Both the position numbers and the translations under genes were made by a program. Positions 19,233-31,700 of a stretch of DNA of 64,000 bases are shown one piece after another. Origin of the DNA: Bombyx mori. Its lineage: Eukaryota; Arthropoda; Insecta; Lepidoptera; Bombycidae. Under the pieces are notes generated by a model. It saw only the letters and a program-made list of their open reading frames with translations. It was not told the DNA's origin and searched no databases. Every line of letters starts with the position of its first letter. Position 1 is the stretch's first letter. The stretch is from the NCBI RefSeq assembly GCF_030269925.1, contig NC_085135.1:4836753-4900752 (forward strand). The letters run 5' to 3'.

Positions 19233-21932
19233 TTAGTTCACTCGTCGAACCCTTCGTCGCAAGCGACGGGTTCGACGAGGACGGTGACCGGTGCTTGTGG
19301 TGCCTAAAAGCACCGTTAATGGATCAGGAGGATCCGTAATGACGTGCTTTGGGCGACGTCGACGGTTTACCATTCGGTCTACTGGGTCGGGTATGTAATT
19401 TCCAGCGGCTACGATGAGAGGGTTCTCATGTCGTGCCGCCTTCTCAAAATGGCGCAGCGATGCCGACTGTAGATACTTACTAAGGGAGTCGAGCTCCAGG
19501 TCGTCGTGGAGATCCACATTCCTAAGGAACCAAGGCGCTCCGACGGCTATCCTGCAGAATCGTGATTGAATAACCTGAAGGGATTTCAAGTTGGTGCGGG
19601 CTGCGTGAGCGAACACTACGCTTGCATACGTCATGACGGGGCGTATACAAGTTTTGTAGAGAGTTACCTTATTACGGAGGGACAGTTTGCTTCGACTACA
19701 AAGCATTGGATAGAGTCGTCCTAGAATAAACGCGGCGCGGTCGCGTACCGTTTTTATATGGGGACGGAATGTCATCCCTCTGTCGAGGGTGACGCCTAGA
19801 TATTTGACCTTCGAGACCCACGGAATGGGCTGGCCAAAGAGAGTGATGGGACTAACGGCGGAGGTGTTTGCGCGCCTACTACGGAGTGGGATGCTCGAAG
19901 TGATGTTCGGAGGGCGACCCCTTTTGAAGAGCACCGCTGCGCTTTTCGTGGGGTTGATGTCTATTCGCCACTTCCGGAACCACTGTCCCAGGGTGGCTAC
20001 TGCGATCTGGAGTCGCCGATGAAGCAGCGACATCTTCCTACACGAGTAGTAGATAGCCGTGTCATCGGCGAAGAGCGCTAGATGGGTCTCCGGAGACCGG
20101 GGTATATCATTGATATACAAACTAAATAATAACGGGGAGAGCGCGGAGCCTTGCGGGACTCCGGCGGTCAGTTGACGGGGACGAGAACGAGTTCCCTCTA
20201 CTCGATATCGAAACGAACGGTTCGACAAGAAGTCTCGTATGATGAGCACGAGTCTGTCTGGCACTCCCATGTTGTACAGTTTATAAATTAAACCGTTGTG
20301 CCAGACTTTGTCGAACGCCTTCGCGATGTCGAAGAAGAGGGCGCCGGTCGGGATTTGTTTACGCCTATTTAGTCCTATCAGAATGTGCTCCGTGAGGCGG
20401 TGCACTTGTTGTACGCACGAGTGTTTTGAGCGGAATCCGAACTGTTCGTCAATGAGAATTTTGTTCGCGGTAACAAAATCCCAGAGGCGTTTCCTAAGGA
20501 GCCGTTCGTAAATTTTTCCTATCGTCGAGAGGAGACTAATCGGACGGTAACTAGAAGTTTCGTTTGTCGGTTTGCCCGGCTTATGTATACCGATAACGTC
20601 CGCTTCTTTCCACACCGCGGGAAAGATGCAGTGCGTCATAGCGGCATTTAAAATTGTAGCCAACATTGCTATCAGTTGGACTGGCAAAAATTTTAGCGCG
20701 CGGTTGTGGATGCCGTCGGAGCCGGGTGCCTTTCTAGGTTGTAGGTTGTGGATCGCGTCTCTAACTTCGTCAGTGGTAATGGGGGGTAACGCGTCCGAGG
20801 GCGGCAGGGAAGCTCTGCGCTCGACCTCCCTGTCGACTAACTCGGTGTGTACGGGGTCCGCGTGTTGAGTGCTGGTGGTGCACTGCTCTTGCAGTGCATC
20901 GGCCAGCAGCTCAGCCTTGTCATCGTCATCGAATGCCGGTGGTTGGCCTGAAGGGCGTACGAGGGGAGGCATAGTAGCGGTAGTTTCGGATTTGAGAGTC
21001 CTAGCTAGTCGCCAGTATGCTTGGTGGGAGGGCGCGAGTTGTTCTAAATAACTATGCCAATTATCGTTACGCGCGTCGCTTAAGCGGGAGTGGACTTCGC
21101 GTTGTAGACGACGCATCCGAATCCGGTTTGAATGCGTGGGAAGACGATCGTAGGCCCGGATTGCCGCGTTCCTAACTCTTAAGAGATTCCTAAGATCGGG
21201 GGACAGTCTGATGCGGTGGAAGCTGTCCTCCACATCGACTTCTTTAGAAGATCTAATGATCGCGGAAGATATGTGATCGGTAATGATGTTTATGGATTCG
21301 ACGGTGTCCTCGGGGGATAGATTCGAATCCGGGCCGTAAGGGAGGATTGGCAGAGCGGTGTCGGCTAGGCACGTGCCCAGCTTATTCCAATCCACCATGG
21401 TCCTCGTAACAGTGACTGGGTTGTGGGGGCGACCGAGCTGCATAACGACAGGTCGGTGGTCTGAGTCGAGCTCTGACATTGCTTCGATGGAACGCAAGCG
21501 CAGAGTTACGTTCCTAAGCAATGCCAGGTCTATAGTGCTCGGACGGAGCGCGATGTTATACGGATAACATGTTGGAGTTGGGGGACCGACTATTTCAAAG
21601 GTGAGGTCGTCTATAAACGCGTCGAGACGCCTACCGTTAACGTTAGTACGATGGCAGTTCCACCTAGTGTGGTGGCAATTTAAATCGCCTGCCAGGATGA
21701 CGGAGTCTCCCATGCCGAACAGTGACTCGATGTCACTGCTCAGAAGGGGCTTGTCCGGGGGGAGATAAACGGATGCGATGACGATCGGCTGGTGTCCCGT
21801 CAGCGAGATACGGCACACTGACGCCTCGATATGTGAGAGCGAGGGAGTATCGAGAGGGACAACGTGCAGGGCCCGCCTATAGTAAATGGCAGTCCCGCCT
21901 TTGGAGGCGGTGAGTCTGTCATTCCTAACCAT
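19233..21932 (-). CDS. LINE ORF2: endonuclease and reverse transcriptase, N-truncated
   Basis: The 899-codon frame is uninterrupted. Endonuclease motifs AGDLNCHHTRW (about residue 81) and SDHRPVV (about 157) are present, but the N-terminal endonuclease strands are lost at the insertion end. RT follows: KAPGSDGIHN (401), SYRPISLLS (461), FFDIAKAFDKVW (533, catalytic Asp), GVPQGSALSPLLFSLYINDI (591), FADDTAIY (621) and KVKYLGVTLD. The RT residues look intact. The enzyme would nick DNA and prime reverse transcription on LINE RNA. The ATG at 21,932 lies six bases inside the truncated end and is a chance start. No RNase H domain is seen, as expected for jockey. Confidence 0.9.
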   Translation of the reverse strand: MVRNDRLTASKGGTAIYYRRALHVVPLDTPSLSHIEASVCRISLTGHQPIVIASVYLPPDKPLLSSDIESLFGMGDSVILAGDLNCHHTRWNCHRTNVNGRRLDAFIDDLTFEIVGPPTPTCYPYNIALRPSTIDLALLRNVTLRLRSIEAMSELDSDHRPVVMQLGRPHNPVTVTRTMVDWNKLGTCLADTALPILPYGPDSNLSPEDTVESINIITDHISSAIIRSSKEVDVEDSFHRIRLSPDLRNLLRVRNAAIRAYDRLPTHSNRIRMRRLQREVHSRLSDARNDNWHSYLEQLAPSHQAYWRLARTLKSETTATMPPLVRPSGQPPAFDDDDKAELLADALQEQCTTSTQHADPVHTELVDREVERRASLPPSDALPPITTDEVRDAIHNLQPRKAPGSDGIHNRALKFLPVQLIAMLATILNAAMTHCIFPAVWKEADVIGIHKPGKPTNETSSYRPISLLSTIGKIYERLLRKRLWDFVTANKILIDEQFGFRSKHSCVQQVHRLTEHILIGLNRRKQIPTGALFFDIAKAFDKVWHNGLIYKLYNMGVPDRLVLIIRDFLSNRSFRYRVEGTRSRPRQLTAGVPQGSALSPLLFSLYINDIPRSPETHLALFADDTAIYYSCRKMSLLHRRLQIAVATLGQWFRKWRIDINPTKSAAVLFKRGRPPNITSSIPLRSRRANTSAVSPITLFGQPIPWVSKVKYLGVTLDRGMTFRPHIKTVRDRAAFILGRLYPMLCSRSKLSLRNKVTLYKTCIRPVMTYASVVFAHAARTNLKSLQVIQSRFCRIAVGAPWFLRNVDLHDDLELDSLSKYLQSASLRHFEKAARHENPLIVAAGNYIPDPVDRMVNRRRRPKHVITDPPDPLTVLLGTTSTGHRPRRTRRLRRRVRRVN

Positions 21933-21937
21933 GACGT

Positions 21938-23347
21938 AATAAAGTAATCGATACTTCGATACTATATAATATTATAAAGAGGAAAGATTTGTTTGTTTGT
22001 TTGTTTTTTTTGGATAGGCTTCCAAACTACTGAACCGATTTGAAAAATTCTTTCACTGCTTAGAAGCTCCAGTATTTCCGAGTGACATAGGCATTATTAT
22101 TTTTTTTAAAAAGTTAGGGATCTTTACTAAAACTCCAATAATGTAACCCAAGGTGTAAGAAAATCACCTAAAATATTCTTTACATCGCGTGCACTGCGAA
22201 AACTATTGATGAAAGAATAAAGTAATCTATACTTCTATACTAATATTATAAAGAGGAAAGATTTGTTTGTTTGTTTGTTTTGAATCGGCTTTGAAACTAC
22301 TGAACCGATTTGAAAAAATCTTTCACTCTTAAGGAGCTACAGTATTTCCGAGTGACATAGGCATTATTATTTTTTGAAAAAAGTTAGGGATCTTTTCTAA
22401 AACTTTAATAATGTAACCCAAGGTGTAAAAAAATCACCTAAAATATTCTTTACATCGCGTGCCCTGCGAAAACTATTGATGAAAGAATAAAGTAATCGAT
22501 ACTTCGATACTATATAATATTATAAAGAGGAAAGATTTGTTTGTTTGTTTGTTTTTTTTGGATAGGCTTCCAAACTACTGAACCGATTTGAAAAATTCTT
22601 TCACTGCTTAGGAGCTCCAGTATTTCCGAGTGACATAGGCATTATTTTTTTTTTTTAAAAGTTAGGGATCTTTACTAAAACTCCAATAATGTAACCCAAG
22701 GTGTAAGAAAATCACCTAAAATATTCTTTACATCGCGTGCACTGCGAAAACTATTGATGAAAGAATAAAGTAATCTATACTTCTATACTAATATTATAAA
22801 GAGGAAAGATTTGTTTGTTTGTTTGTTTCGGATAGGCTTCCAAACTACTGAACCGATTTGAAAAATTCTTTCACTGCTTAGGAGCTCCAGTATTTCCGAG
22901 TGACATAGGCATTATTTTTTTTTTTTTAAAGTTAGGGATATTTTCTAAAACTTCAATAATGTAACCCAAGGTGTAAGAAAATCACCTAAAATATTCTTTA
23001 CATCGCTTGCCTTGCGAAAACTATTTACGAAAGAATAAAGTAATCTTCTATAATAATATTATAAAGAGGAAAGGTTTGTTTGTTTGTTTCGGATAGGCTT
23101 CCAAACTACTGAATCGATTTGAAAAATTCTTTCACTGTTTAGGAGCTCCAGTATATCCGAGTGACATAGCCTATGTTATATTTTAAAAAAAGTTAGGGAT
23201 CTTTACTAAAACTCCAATAATGTAACCCAAGGTGTAAGAAAATCACCTAAAATATTCTTTACATCGCATGCCCTGCGAAAACTATTGATGAAAGAATAAA
23301 GTAATCTATACTTCTATACTAATATTATAAAGAGGAAAGATTTGTTT
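21938..23347 (+). repeat. Helitron-like satellite array, middle block
   Basis: About five monomers continue the array between the two LINE insertions. Linkers include cgatacttcgatactatataatatt and cttctataataatatt, and hinge variants match those in the right block. The block ends inside a monomer at aggaaagatttg, where the I-clade LINE inserted. Confidence 0.9.
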
Positions 23348-23362
23348 TTTTTTTTTTTTTTT

Positions 23363-23426
23363 ATTAATTTATTTAAGGTCGCTTTTTAACAGCAATGGTC
23401 ATTAACGACCACTATAAGCTTATAGT
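23363..23426 (-). promoter_or_regulatory. Short I-clade 3' end with palindromes
   Basis: Right at the ORF2 stop is a perfect 16-bp palindrome, actataagcttatagt (23,411-23,426), followed on the minus strand by the hairpin GGTC-GTTAAT-GACC and AATAAA before the A run. A 3'-end signal for RT or polyadenylation is plausible. Confidence 0.5.
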
Positions 23427-26400
23427 TAAATTAATCTATGGTAATCTATAATTTTCAGGAATTTTAAAGTACATTTTACATTATTATTTAAACAGTCAAA
23501 CAAACACATAGGCAAGGCAGAAGTATGTCTTTCTGCATTAAACATTGGGCACTCAGTTAGTAAATGCTTAATAGATATATTGCTATCACATCGACTACAT
23601 TTCTTTATTTCTTCTTTTGTAATAAGATGGATGTGAGTAATGTTACAGTGACCTATTCTTAATCTATTTAAAACTACTTGATCTTTTCTATTATTAATCT
23701 GAAAATTCCTTTTTTCAAAAACGGATTTTCTTATATCATATAAAGCACTTTTATTATCTTTTGCCCAATAGCTATTCCAGAGTGTTTTAATCTTCCATTT
23801 AATATGTTTTTTAAGATCCTGTACATTAGAAGTAAGGTAATTACATTGGGCTAACTTTGTGGCTCTCTTAGCTTCTGTGTCAGCTCTTTCATTTCCAGAT
23901 ATGCCTTGGTGACTAGGAATCCAGATTAGCTTTATTAAATAATTGTTATCTATAAGCCCGGTTAGAATTTCCTTGATCAGAATAATAAGGGGGTTTTTGT
24001 TGTGATTATTTGAAAGGGCCATGAGGGTAGACATTGAATCAGTGAAAACTATATATTTTTTGTGATTTGTGTTTGTCTTAATAATGTTTAAGCATTCTAG
24101 TATAGCAACTGCTTCGCATGTCAATATAGAGGTATAGTCTTGGAGTCTATTCTTGCAACTATAATTTTCAGATACAATAGCGCAACCAGATCTACCTTCA
24201 CAGACTGAGCCGTCCGTGTAGTACATCTTGAAGTCTAAGTGATTATTTTTAATTTCGTAGAAAAGATCTTTGTAGATATAATCTGATGTGGTGTCTCGGG
24301 GATTATTTTGAGCTATTTCCATATTTATTGTGAAATTTGATTGGTGCCACGGAGGATAGTAGTGGTGTTTACGTGGAAATACTGGGGGAAAATCTAAATT
24401 TATTTCTGCGAGGTATTTTTTAATTCTTAACCTCAAAGGAGATGAAAGGGTTGGTTGTAACCTAAATTCTATATCCGATGGTACAGGGTCCTTTAGTATA
24501 AATGAGTCTTTGTTGTTTGTTATATGGTTAGTAGCATATGACAGGCATAACTCTTTTCTCCTAAAAGCTAGTGGCATTTCCTCTGCTTCAACTAGAATGC
24601 TATTTATTGGGCTTGTTCTGAAGGCTCCTAGACTTAATCTTAAACTAGTGTTGTGTATACTTTCTAGGGTTTTTAAAATATTGGAAGATGCAGAGTCATA
24701 AATAATAGAGCCATAGTCAATTTTTTGTCTTATCAATGCTTTGTATGTATTCTTAATGCATGTGCTATCTGAGCCCCAACTACTTCCTGATAGAATTTTG
24801 ATGACGTTGAGTCTATTATAACAATCTGATTTTAGTTTTTTTATGTGGTCGACCCAGTTCAGTTTTTGATCAAAGATTAAACCTAATATTTTTAGATGAC
24901 GGACCTCTTTAATTTGTTTATTATTAATTGTTAAGCTTACTGTTTCTTTCTTTTTCCTTTTTGCTAAAACGATAAACTCAGTTTTCGTATCTGAAAATTT
25001 AAATCCAGTATATCGACACCATTCACTTAGTTTATCTAAAGTATTTTGCAATAGTGTTTGCGTTGGTTTAATGCTGTTCCCACTGCATACAAGGGTTAAG
25101 TCATCCGCAAATAAACATCCCTTCACTGGTCTTTCTATTACCTCTGTTACGCTATTAATTGAAACTAAAAAAAGTATTACGCTCACCACAGATCCCTGCG
25201 GTAGACCGTTCTCGGTATTGATAGGATCTGAAACGATGCCATCTACCTTAACCCTAATCCTCCTGTTTTCCAAAAAATTTCTAACGAAGGCTAGGGTGTT
25301 ACCTTTAATACTCATCTGTTCCAAGAGTAACAAGACTCTGTGTTTCCACACCATTTCATAAGCCTTTTCCAAATCCAGGGAAACCGCCACAACCTTATTT
25401 TTAATTGCAAAGGATGTTAATATTTCGTTTTCCAAATACGCAAGATGATCTAATGTTGACTTATATTGTCTAAAACCAAATTGAACTGCTGATATTAGTT
25501 GATTCTGTTCTAAATACCATCTCAATCTATTACTTACGATTTTTTCGAGTAATTTACACAAATTGCAAGTGAGCGATATAGGTCTGTAACTGGAAGTTAA
25601 GGTTGGTAATTTCCCCGGTTTCGGAATCGGTATAACAATGGCTTCTCGCCACTTATCAGGAAAGACTTGATTGAGCCAAATGAAGTTGTAAATGTCAAGG
25701 AGTCGTTCTAGAGCCACGAGTGGAAGGTTTTTGATTAAGGTGTTAGATATGTTGTCTGGTCCAGGGCTAGAGTGTTTTAATTGGTGTAAATAGAAATACA
25801 GTTCATGAATTGTAATATTTTGATTGATAGAGTTACTATTATCCAAAAAATCGAATACATTATTATTCTCTTCTATTTGGTTTTTAAAAGATAGAAATTC
25901 TTGGCTGTAATTATTAGAGCTAGAGTTTGCAGCAAAAGCAGACGCTAATAATTCCGAGTTATTTTTTGGATCACCACTTAACTGTCTATCATTGTTTTTT
26001 AAGACTATTGTTTGTTTTTTGCTTTTTTGTCCATTAATAGCGTTTATTTTTTGCCATACAATCCCTGGCGGAGTGTAACTATTAATGGAAGTGATAAAAC
26101 TTTCCCAACTTTTCTTTCTGCTTTCTTTAAATATTCTTCTAGCATTGGCTCTTTTTCTTTTGTAATCTATCTTAAGTGAATCTTGAAGATTTTGGAGATC
26201 GTCCAAACGATTTGGACTTTTTTGGTAATATTCGGCTTTTCTTTTTTCTTTTTTATAAAGTCTATATGCTCTTTTAGATTCTTTAAGTGATTTATCACAC
26301 TCGTCGTTCCACCATGGCACTTGTTTCTTTTTAATTTTCCCTGTTGTTTTAGGTATATGTTTTTCCGCTGAACCGAGAAGTATTTGATTAAATTCATCAA

Positions 26401-27195
26401 CTAAGTCATTAATTATGGTCAAAGATTCGGGTGTAACTTTACTTAGTTGGTTAATTTTAATTTCTATATCAGAACGAAAGTTAGGCCAGTCTGCCATCTG
26501 ATATTTGAAGTGTTGCGGGGCGTTTTCGTTAGCGGGGCTTAAATCTATCTTTAATGTAATTATAATAGGGTAGTGATCACTGTCGTATAGATCGTCTAAT
26601 GCATACCAGTCAAAGTAAGTTGATATACTTCGTGAAGCAAAGGCTAAATCGATACTGCTGGTGTGACCATTGCTATTATTAAAGTGTGTGGGCTGATTAG
26701 TATTAAGGAGAATCATATTTTCGTCTACATCTAACCAGCCAGATATAATTTTACCCCTCAGATCACAGTGATCTGAACCCCAATAAAAATGGTGGCTATT
26801 AAAGTCACCCAATAATACAAAAGGTGTTGGAAGCTGATTTTTTAGATTATTCAGGTCATTTTCACTTAAGGGGCAGCTATTGGGCAAATAGATGTTACAT
26901 ATTGTAATAGCCAAAGGATATTCTATTCTTATTGCTATCACTTCTAGTGGGCTGATAATATCGACCTCTTTGGGCAGTGTGTGTGATTTTACATAAGTAG
27001 CTACCCACCACTAGCTATACTGCTATTTGATCGATTTTTGAAAAAATGAATATAATTCTTCAACTTAGCACAGTAGTTATTTTTAAAATTAGTTTCTTGG
27101 ATACAAATACAAAGAGGGTCAATATCATTTAATATACGTTGTATATTCTCTAATCGTCTATGAAAACCGTTAACATTCCACTGTAAAATTTTCAT
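23426..27195 (-). pseudogene. I-clade ORF2: endonuclease, RT, RNase H (one frameshift)
   Basis: ATG at 27,195 opens the endonuclease (MKILQWNVNGFHRRL, ICIQETNF), which runs into TAG at 27,001-27,003. Sequence on the other side continues in another frame (TYVKSH, then LGDFNSHHFYWG and DSDHYPI), consistent with loss of one G from a GGG run at about 27,004-27,006. Numbering from the GTG at 26,941, RT motifs are SYRPISLTC (451), SLDLEKAY (521), GLPQGSVVS (579) and FADDLTLV (611). RNase H has YTDGS (908), CEAVAI (942), FTDSM (967) and SHQGISGNERAD (1010). A C-x2-C...H-x5-C cluster follows (1115-1131). Otherwise the frame is open to 23,426. Confidence 0.9.
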
Positions 27196-27251
27196 TATGT
27201 CAAATAACTAAATCACTTACCTTATTTTTAAGAAAATTGTAATAAAAGAGA

Positions 27252-28569
27252 CTATGGCTTGTTACTGGTTTCTAACAGTTTGATAAGTTCTAGTTTCTTA
27301 ACTAATCTTGTACATCTATTTTTGAGGTTCCTATTTAAATTCATTTTAGTGCGGAGAAATGTGCACATATCAATTAGATCTGGGATATCATCCGTATAGT
27401 CTTTGATAAGTTCTTGAAGATTTTGTTTGCTACGGGAATTATCTAGAAAACTAATAAACTGGTCTAAGGTGAGTGGAAAGTGAGGTTGTATTTCTGACTG
27501 ATCCAGCTCTGTTTTAATATCCTTCCAAACTTGTTCTTCAGTTCTGTCATCGAGAGTTTTCTTCTTCTTCTTGAGTGACTTAGGGGTCTTCTTTAGTTCT
27601 TCGTCCAGAGACCAATTACTGTCGGTTTCATCCGTGTAATCACTGACTATAATATTACTGTCATCTAAAGTAGGTTCAGCTTGATTTATTTCCGGTTGTG
27701 ATGGTTCTGAAGAGGTAGATGGATGAATCCGCTTAACACCTTTGTATATGTCAAATTTATTGTGTGGTAGTAAGTTTGTTGGTACTTGCGGTTTGGAAAT
27801 TTCGGTAGGGGGGTAGATTTGGTTTATTTCAGATTCAAGATTAATTGTAGAATTGAGACTGTGACGGTAGCTTGTTGGTTTCGACTGTAGTGTCATTGGA
27901 AGTAGTTGATTTTTCTTGCGTGAGGTTGTTAGGGCCTTTGGTACCAAGAACCTGTTGACTGCTTTGCGGACAGTATTTTGCCAAGTGTCCCATTCCATTA
28001 CATACAAAGCATTTCATTGTTTCGTTTGTAATATAAATCCAATAATTGGTTTCATCATAGTTAATTTGCATCGATTCTGGTAATCTTTTTTCATCCTCAG
28101 GGGAAACGTATACTTGTCTCCTAAAGCTCATAATGTGTGAAAAACCAGGGTCCGGGATGCCCACTTTCATGAATGTTATGGGAGACAATACTTTAATACC
28201 CATTTCATTAAATTTTTCTTCTAAGATATCGTGCGGAATTATGGGGCAAACGTTGGATAAAACGATACGTTTGTTTCTTGTTATCAGCGGCCGAATCTCC
28301 AATACGTGGTCTTTCACTTTAACGTTTTTAATGACGTCAACCAATTCGTCAGCTGTTTGTTTTGAGTCCAAGTACACGCAGATTCTCGAGTTGGAAATGC
28401 GAGAAATGAAGCGGATTGACGTTGATTTGGTCACTGCGGAAAGGGCTAACAAGTAGTCTCGAATCATGATTCCGTCGATTGAGTTTATAATAATAGCTTG
28501 ATCTTTCTTCGGGTAGCTGGTTTTAGATGTGACATTGGCATAACTTACGGTGGGGGTAGGTTTATCCAT
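27252..28569 (-). pseudogene. I-clade ORF1 (Gag-like) with one frameshift
   Basis: I place the start at ATG 28,569 (MDKPTPTVSYANVTSK); the open frame extends further up only through the leader. The protein has a central nucleic-acid-binding-like region (VVDVIKN-type helices, about 28,200-28,500) and one zinc knuckle, CFVCNGMGHLAKYC (C-x2-C-x4-H-x4-C). That frame stops at 27,841. A second frame overlapping from 28,007 carries on with Lys-rich and acidic segments to 27,252, so a small indel lies somewhere in about 27,840-27,930. ORF1 would bind element RNA. ORF2 follows 56 bp downstream. Confidence 0.8.
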
Positions 28570-28723
28570 AGTGTCAGAAGGGGCTCCCGTTGCCAGGAGT
28601 ACCCCTAACTTGACAAACGGTGTTAAAACAGAACACTCGGTAGTGATATTATATTCGTAATTACTCGTTAACCGCGCCGCGTCGACCGATACGTGTGAAC
28701 CGTACGGGGACCGCAAGGCAACT
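28570..28723 (-). promoter_or_regulatory. I-clade 5' leader (possible internal promoter)
   Basis: About 154 bp lie between the element's 5' end, beginning AGTTGCCTTGCGG on the minus strand, and the ORF1 ATG. They are more GC-rich than the body. I-type elements carry internal Pol II promoters here; no specific box is asserted. Confidence 0.35.
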
Positions 28724-31700
28724 GAAAGATTTGTTTGTTTGTTTGTTTTGAATCGGCTTTGAAACTACTGAACCGATTTGAAAAATTCTTTCACTGTTAA
28801 GGAGCTACAGTATTTCCGAGTGACATAGGCATTATTATTTTTTGAAAAAAGTTAGGGATCTTTTCTAAAACTTCAATAATGTAACCCAAGGTGTAAGAAA
28901 ATCACCTAAAATATTCTTTACATCGCGTGCCCTGCGAAAACTATTGATGAAAGAATAAAGTAATCTATACTTCTATACTAATATTATAAAGAGGAAAGAT
29001 TTGTTTGTTTGTTTGTTTCGGATAGGCTTCCAAACTACTGAACCGATTTGAAAAATTCTTTCACTGTTTAGGAGCTACAGTATTTCCGAGTGACGTAGGC
29101 ATTATTTTTTTTTTTTTAAAGTTAGGGATATTTTCTAAAACTTCAATAATGTAACCCAAGGTGTAAGAAAATCACCTAAAATATTCTTTACATCGCTTGC
29201 CTTGCGAAAACTATTTACGAAAGAATAAAGTAATCTTCTATAATAATATTATAAAGAGGAAAGGTTTGTTTGTTTGTTTGTTTCGGATAGGCTTCCAAAC
29301 TACTGAATCGATTTGAAAAATTCTTTCACTGTTTAGGAGCTACAGTATTTCCGAGTGACATAGGCATTATTATTTTTTGAAAAAAGTTAGGGATCTTTTC
29401 TAAAACTTCAATAATGTAACCCAAGGTGTAAGAAAATCACCTAAAATATTCTTTACATCGCGTGCCCTGCGAAAACTATTGATGAAAGAATAAAGTAATC
29501 TATACTTCTATACTAATATTATAAAGAGGAAAGATTTGTTTGTTTGTTTGTTTTGAATCGACTTTGAAACTACTGAACCGATTTGAAAAATTATTTCACT
29601 GTTAAGGAGCTTACTAAAACTCCAATAATGTAACCCAAGGTGTAAAAAAATCACCTAAAATATTCTTTACATCGCGTGCCTTGCGAAAACTATTTACGAA
29701 AGAATAAAGTAATCTTCTATACTAATATTATAAAAAGGAAAGATTTGTTTGTTTGTTTGTTTTGAATAGGCTTTGAAACTACTGAACCGATTTGAAAAAT
29801 TCTTTCACTGTTTAGGAGCTCCAGTATTTCCGAGTGACATAGTCTATGTTATTTTTTGAAAAAAGTTAGGGATCTTTACTAAAACTCCAATAATGTAACC
29901 CAAGGTGTAAGAAAATCACCTAAAATATTCTTTACATCGCGTGCCCTGCGAAAACTATTGATGAAAGAATAAAGTAATCTATACTTCTATACTAATATTA
30001 TAAAGAGGAAAGATTTGTTTGTTTGTTTGTTTTGAATCGGCTTTGAAACTACTGAACCGATTTGAAAAATTCTTTCACTGTTAAGGAGCTACAGTATTTC
30101 CGAGTGACATAGGCATTATTATTTTTTGAAAAAAGTTAGGGATCTTTTCTAAAACTTTAATAATGTAACCCAAGGTGTAAAAAAATCACCTAAAATATTC
30201 TTTACATCGCGTGCCCTGCGAAAACTATTGATGAAAGAATAAAGTAATCTATACTAATATTATAAAGAGGAAAGATTTGTTTGTTTGTTTGTTTTTTTTG
30301 GATAGGCTTCCAAACTACTGAACCGATTTGAAAAATTCTTTCACTGCTTAGAAGCTCCAGTATTTCCGAGTGACATAGGCATTATTTTTTTTTTTAAAAA
30401 GTTAGGGATCTTTACTAAAACTCCAATAATGTAACCCAAGGTGTAAGAAAATCACCTAAAATATTCTTTACATCGCGTGCACTGCGAAAACTATTGATGA
30501 AAGAATAAAGTAATCTATACTTCTATACTAATATTATAAAGAGGAAAGATTTGTTTGTTTGTTTGTTTTGAATCGGCTTTGAAACTACTGAACCGATTTG
30601 AAAAAATCTTTCACTCTTAAGGAGCTACAGTATTTCCGAGTGACATAGGCATTATTATTTTTTGAAAAAAGTTAGGGATCTTTTCTAAAACTTTAATAAT
30701 GTAACCCAAGGTGTAAAAAAATCACCTAAAATATTCTTTACATCGCGTGCCCTGCGAAAACTATTGATGAAAGAATAAAGTAATCGATACTTCGATACTA
30801 TATAATATTATAAAGAGGAAAGATTTGTTTGTTTGTTTGTTTTTTTTGGATAGGCTTCCAAACTACTGAACCGATTTGAAAAATTCTTTCACTGCTTAGG
30901 AGCTCCAGTATTTCCGAGTGACATAGGCATTATTATTTTTTTTAAAAAGTTAGGGATCTTTACTAAAACTCCAATAATGTAACCCAAGGTGTAAGAAAAT
31001 CACCTAAAATATTCTTTACATCGCGTGCACTGCGAAAACTATTGATGAAAGAATAAAGTAATCTATACTTCTATACTAATATTATAAAGAGGAAAGATTT
31101 GTTTGTTTGTTTGTTTGTTTCGGATAGGCTTCCAAACTACTGAACCGATTTGAAAAATTCTTTCACTGCTTAGGAGCTCCAGTATTTCCGAGTGACATAG
31201 GCATTATTTTTTTTTTTTTAAAGTTAGGGATATTTTCTAAAACTTCAATAATGTAACCCAAGGTGTAAGAAAATCACCTAAAATATTCTTTACATCGCTT
31301 GCCTTGCGAAAACTATTTACGAAAGAATAAAGTAATCTTCTATAATAATATTATAAAGAGGAAAGGTTTGTTTGTTTGTTTGTTTGTTTCGGATAGGCTT
31401 CCAAACTACTGAATCGATTTGAAAAATTCTTTCACTGTTTAGGAGCTCCAGTATATCCGAGTGACATAGCCTATGTTATATTTTAAAAAAAGTTAGGGAT
31501 CTTTACTAAAACTCCAATAATGTAACCCAAGGTGTAAGAAAATCACCTAAAATATTCTTTACATCGCATGCCCTGCGAAAACTATTGATGAAAGAATAAA
31601 GTAATCTATACTTCTATACTAATATTATAAAGAGGAAAGATTTGTTTGTTTGTTTGTTTTGAATCGGCTTTGAAACTACTGAACCGATTTGAAAAATTCT

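Larger units (their letters stand above)
19014..21937 (-). mobile_element. Jockey-clade LINE (BMC1-like), 5'-truncated
   Basis: The insertion is bounded by aataaagtaa at 19,004-19,013 and 21,938-21,947, a 10-bp target-site duplication taken from the satellite. It ends in an A run (T run 19,014-19,038). At 2.9 kb it lacks ORF1 and the first part of the endonuclease. The 3' untranslated end strongly resembles the abundant silkworm BMC1 LINE as I remember it. It lies at a monomer boundary and split a once continuous array. Confidence 0.9.
23348..28723 (-). mobile_element. I-clade LINE, near full length
   Basis: A 5.4-kb insertion with target-site duplication gaaagatttgttt at 23,335-23,347 and 28,724-28,736 (exact limits blurred by T runs). 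It ends in an A run. The order is 5' leader of about 150 bp, ORF1, a 56-bp gap, ORF2 (endonuclease, RT, RNase H, zinc site) and a short 3' end, which fits a complete I-clade element. Each ORF carries a frameshift. Confidence 0.9.

Noticed and set aside
19046..21567. Plus-strand ORFs across the jockey LINE
   Set aside because: They are antisense shadows of the 899-codon RT frame.
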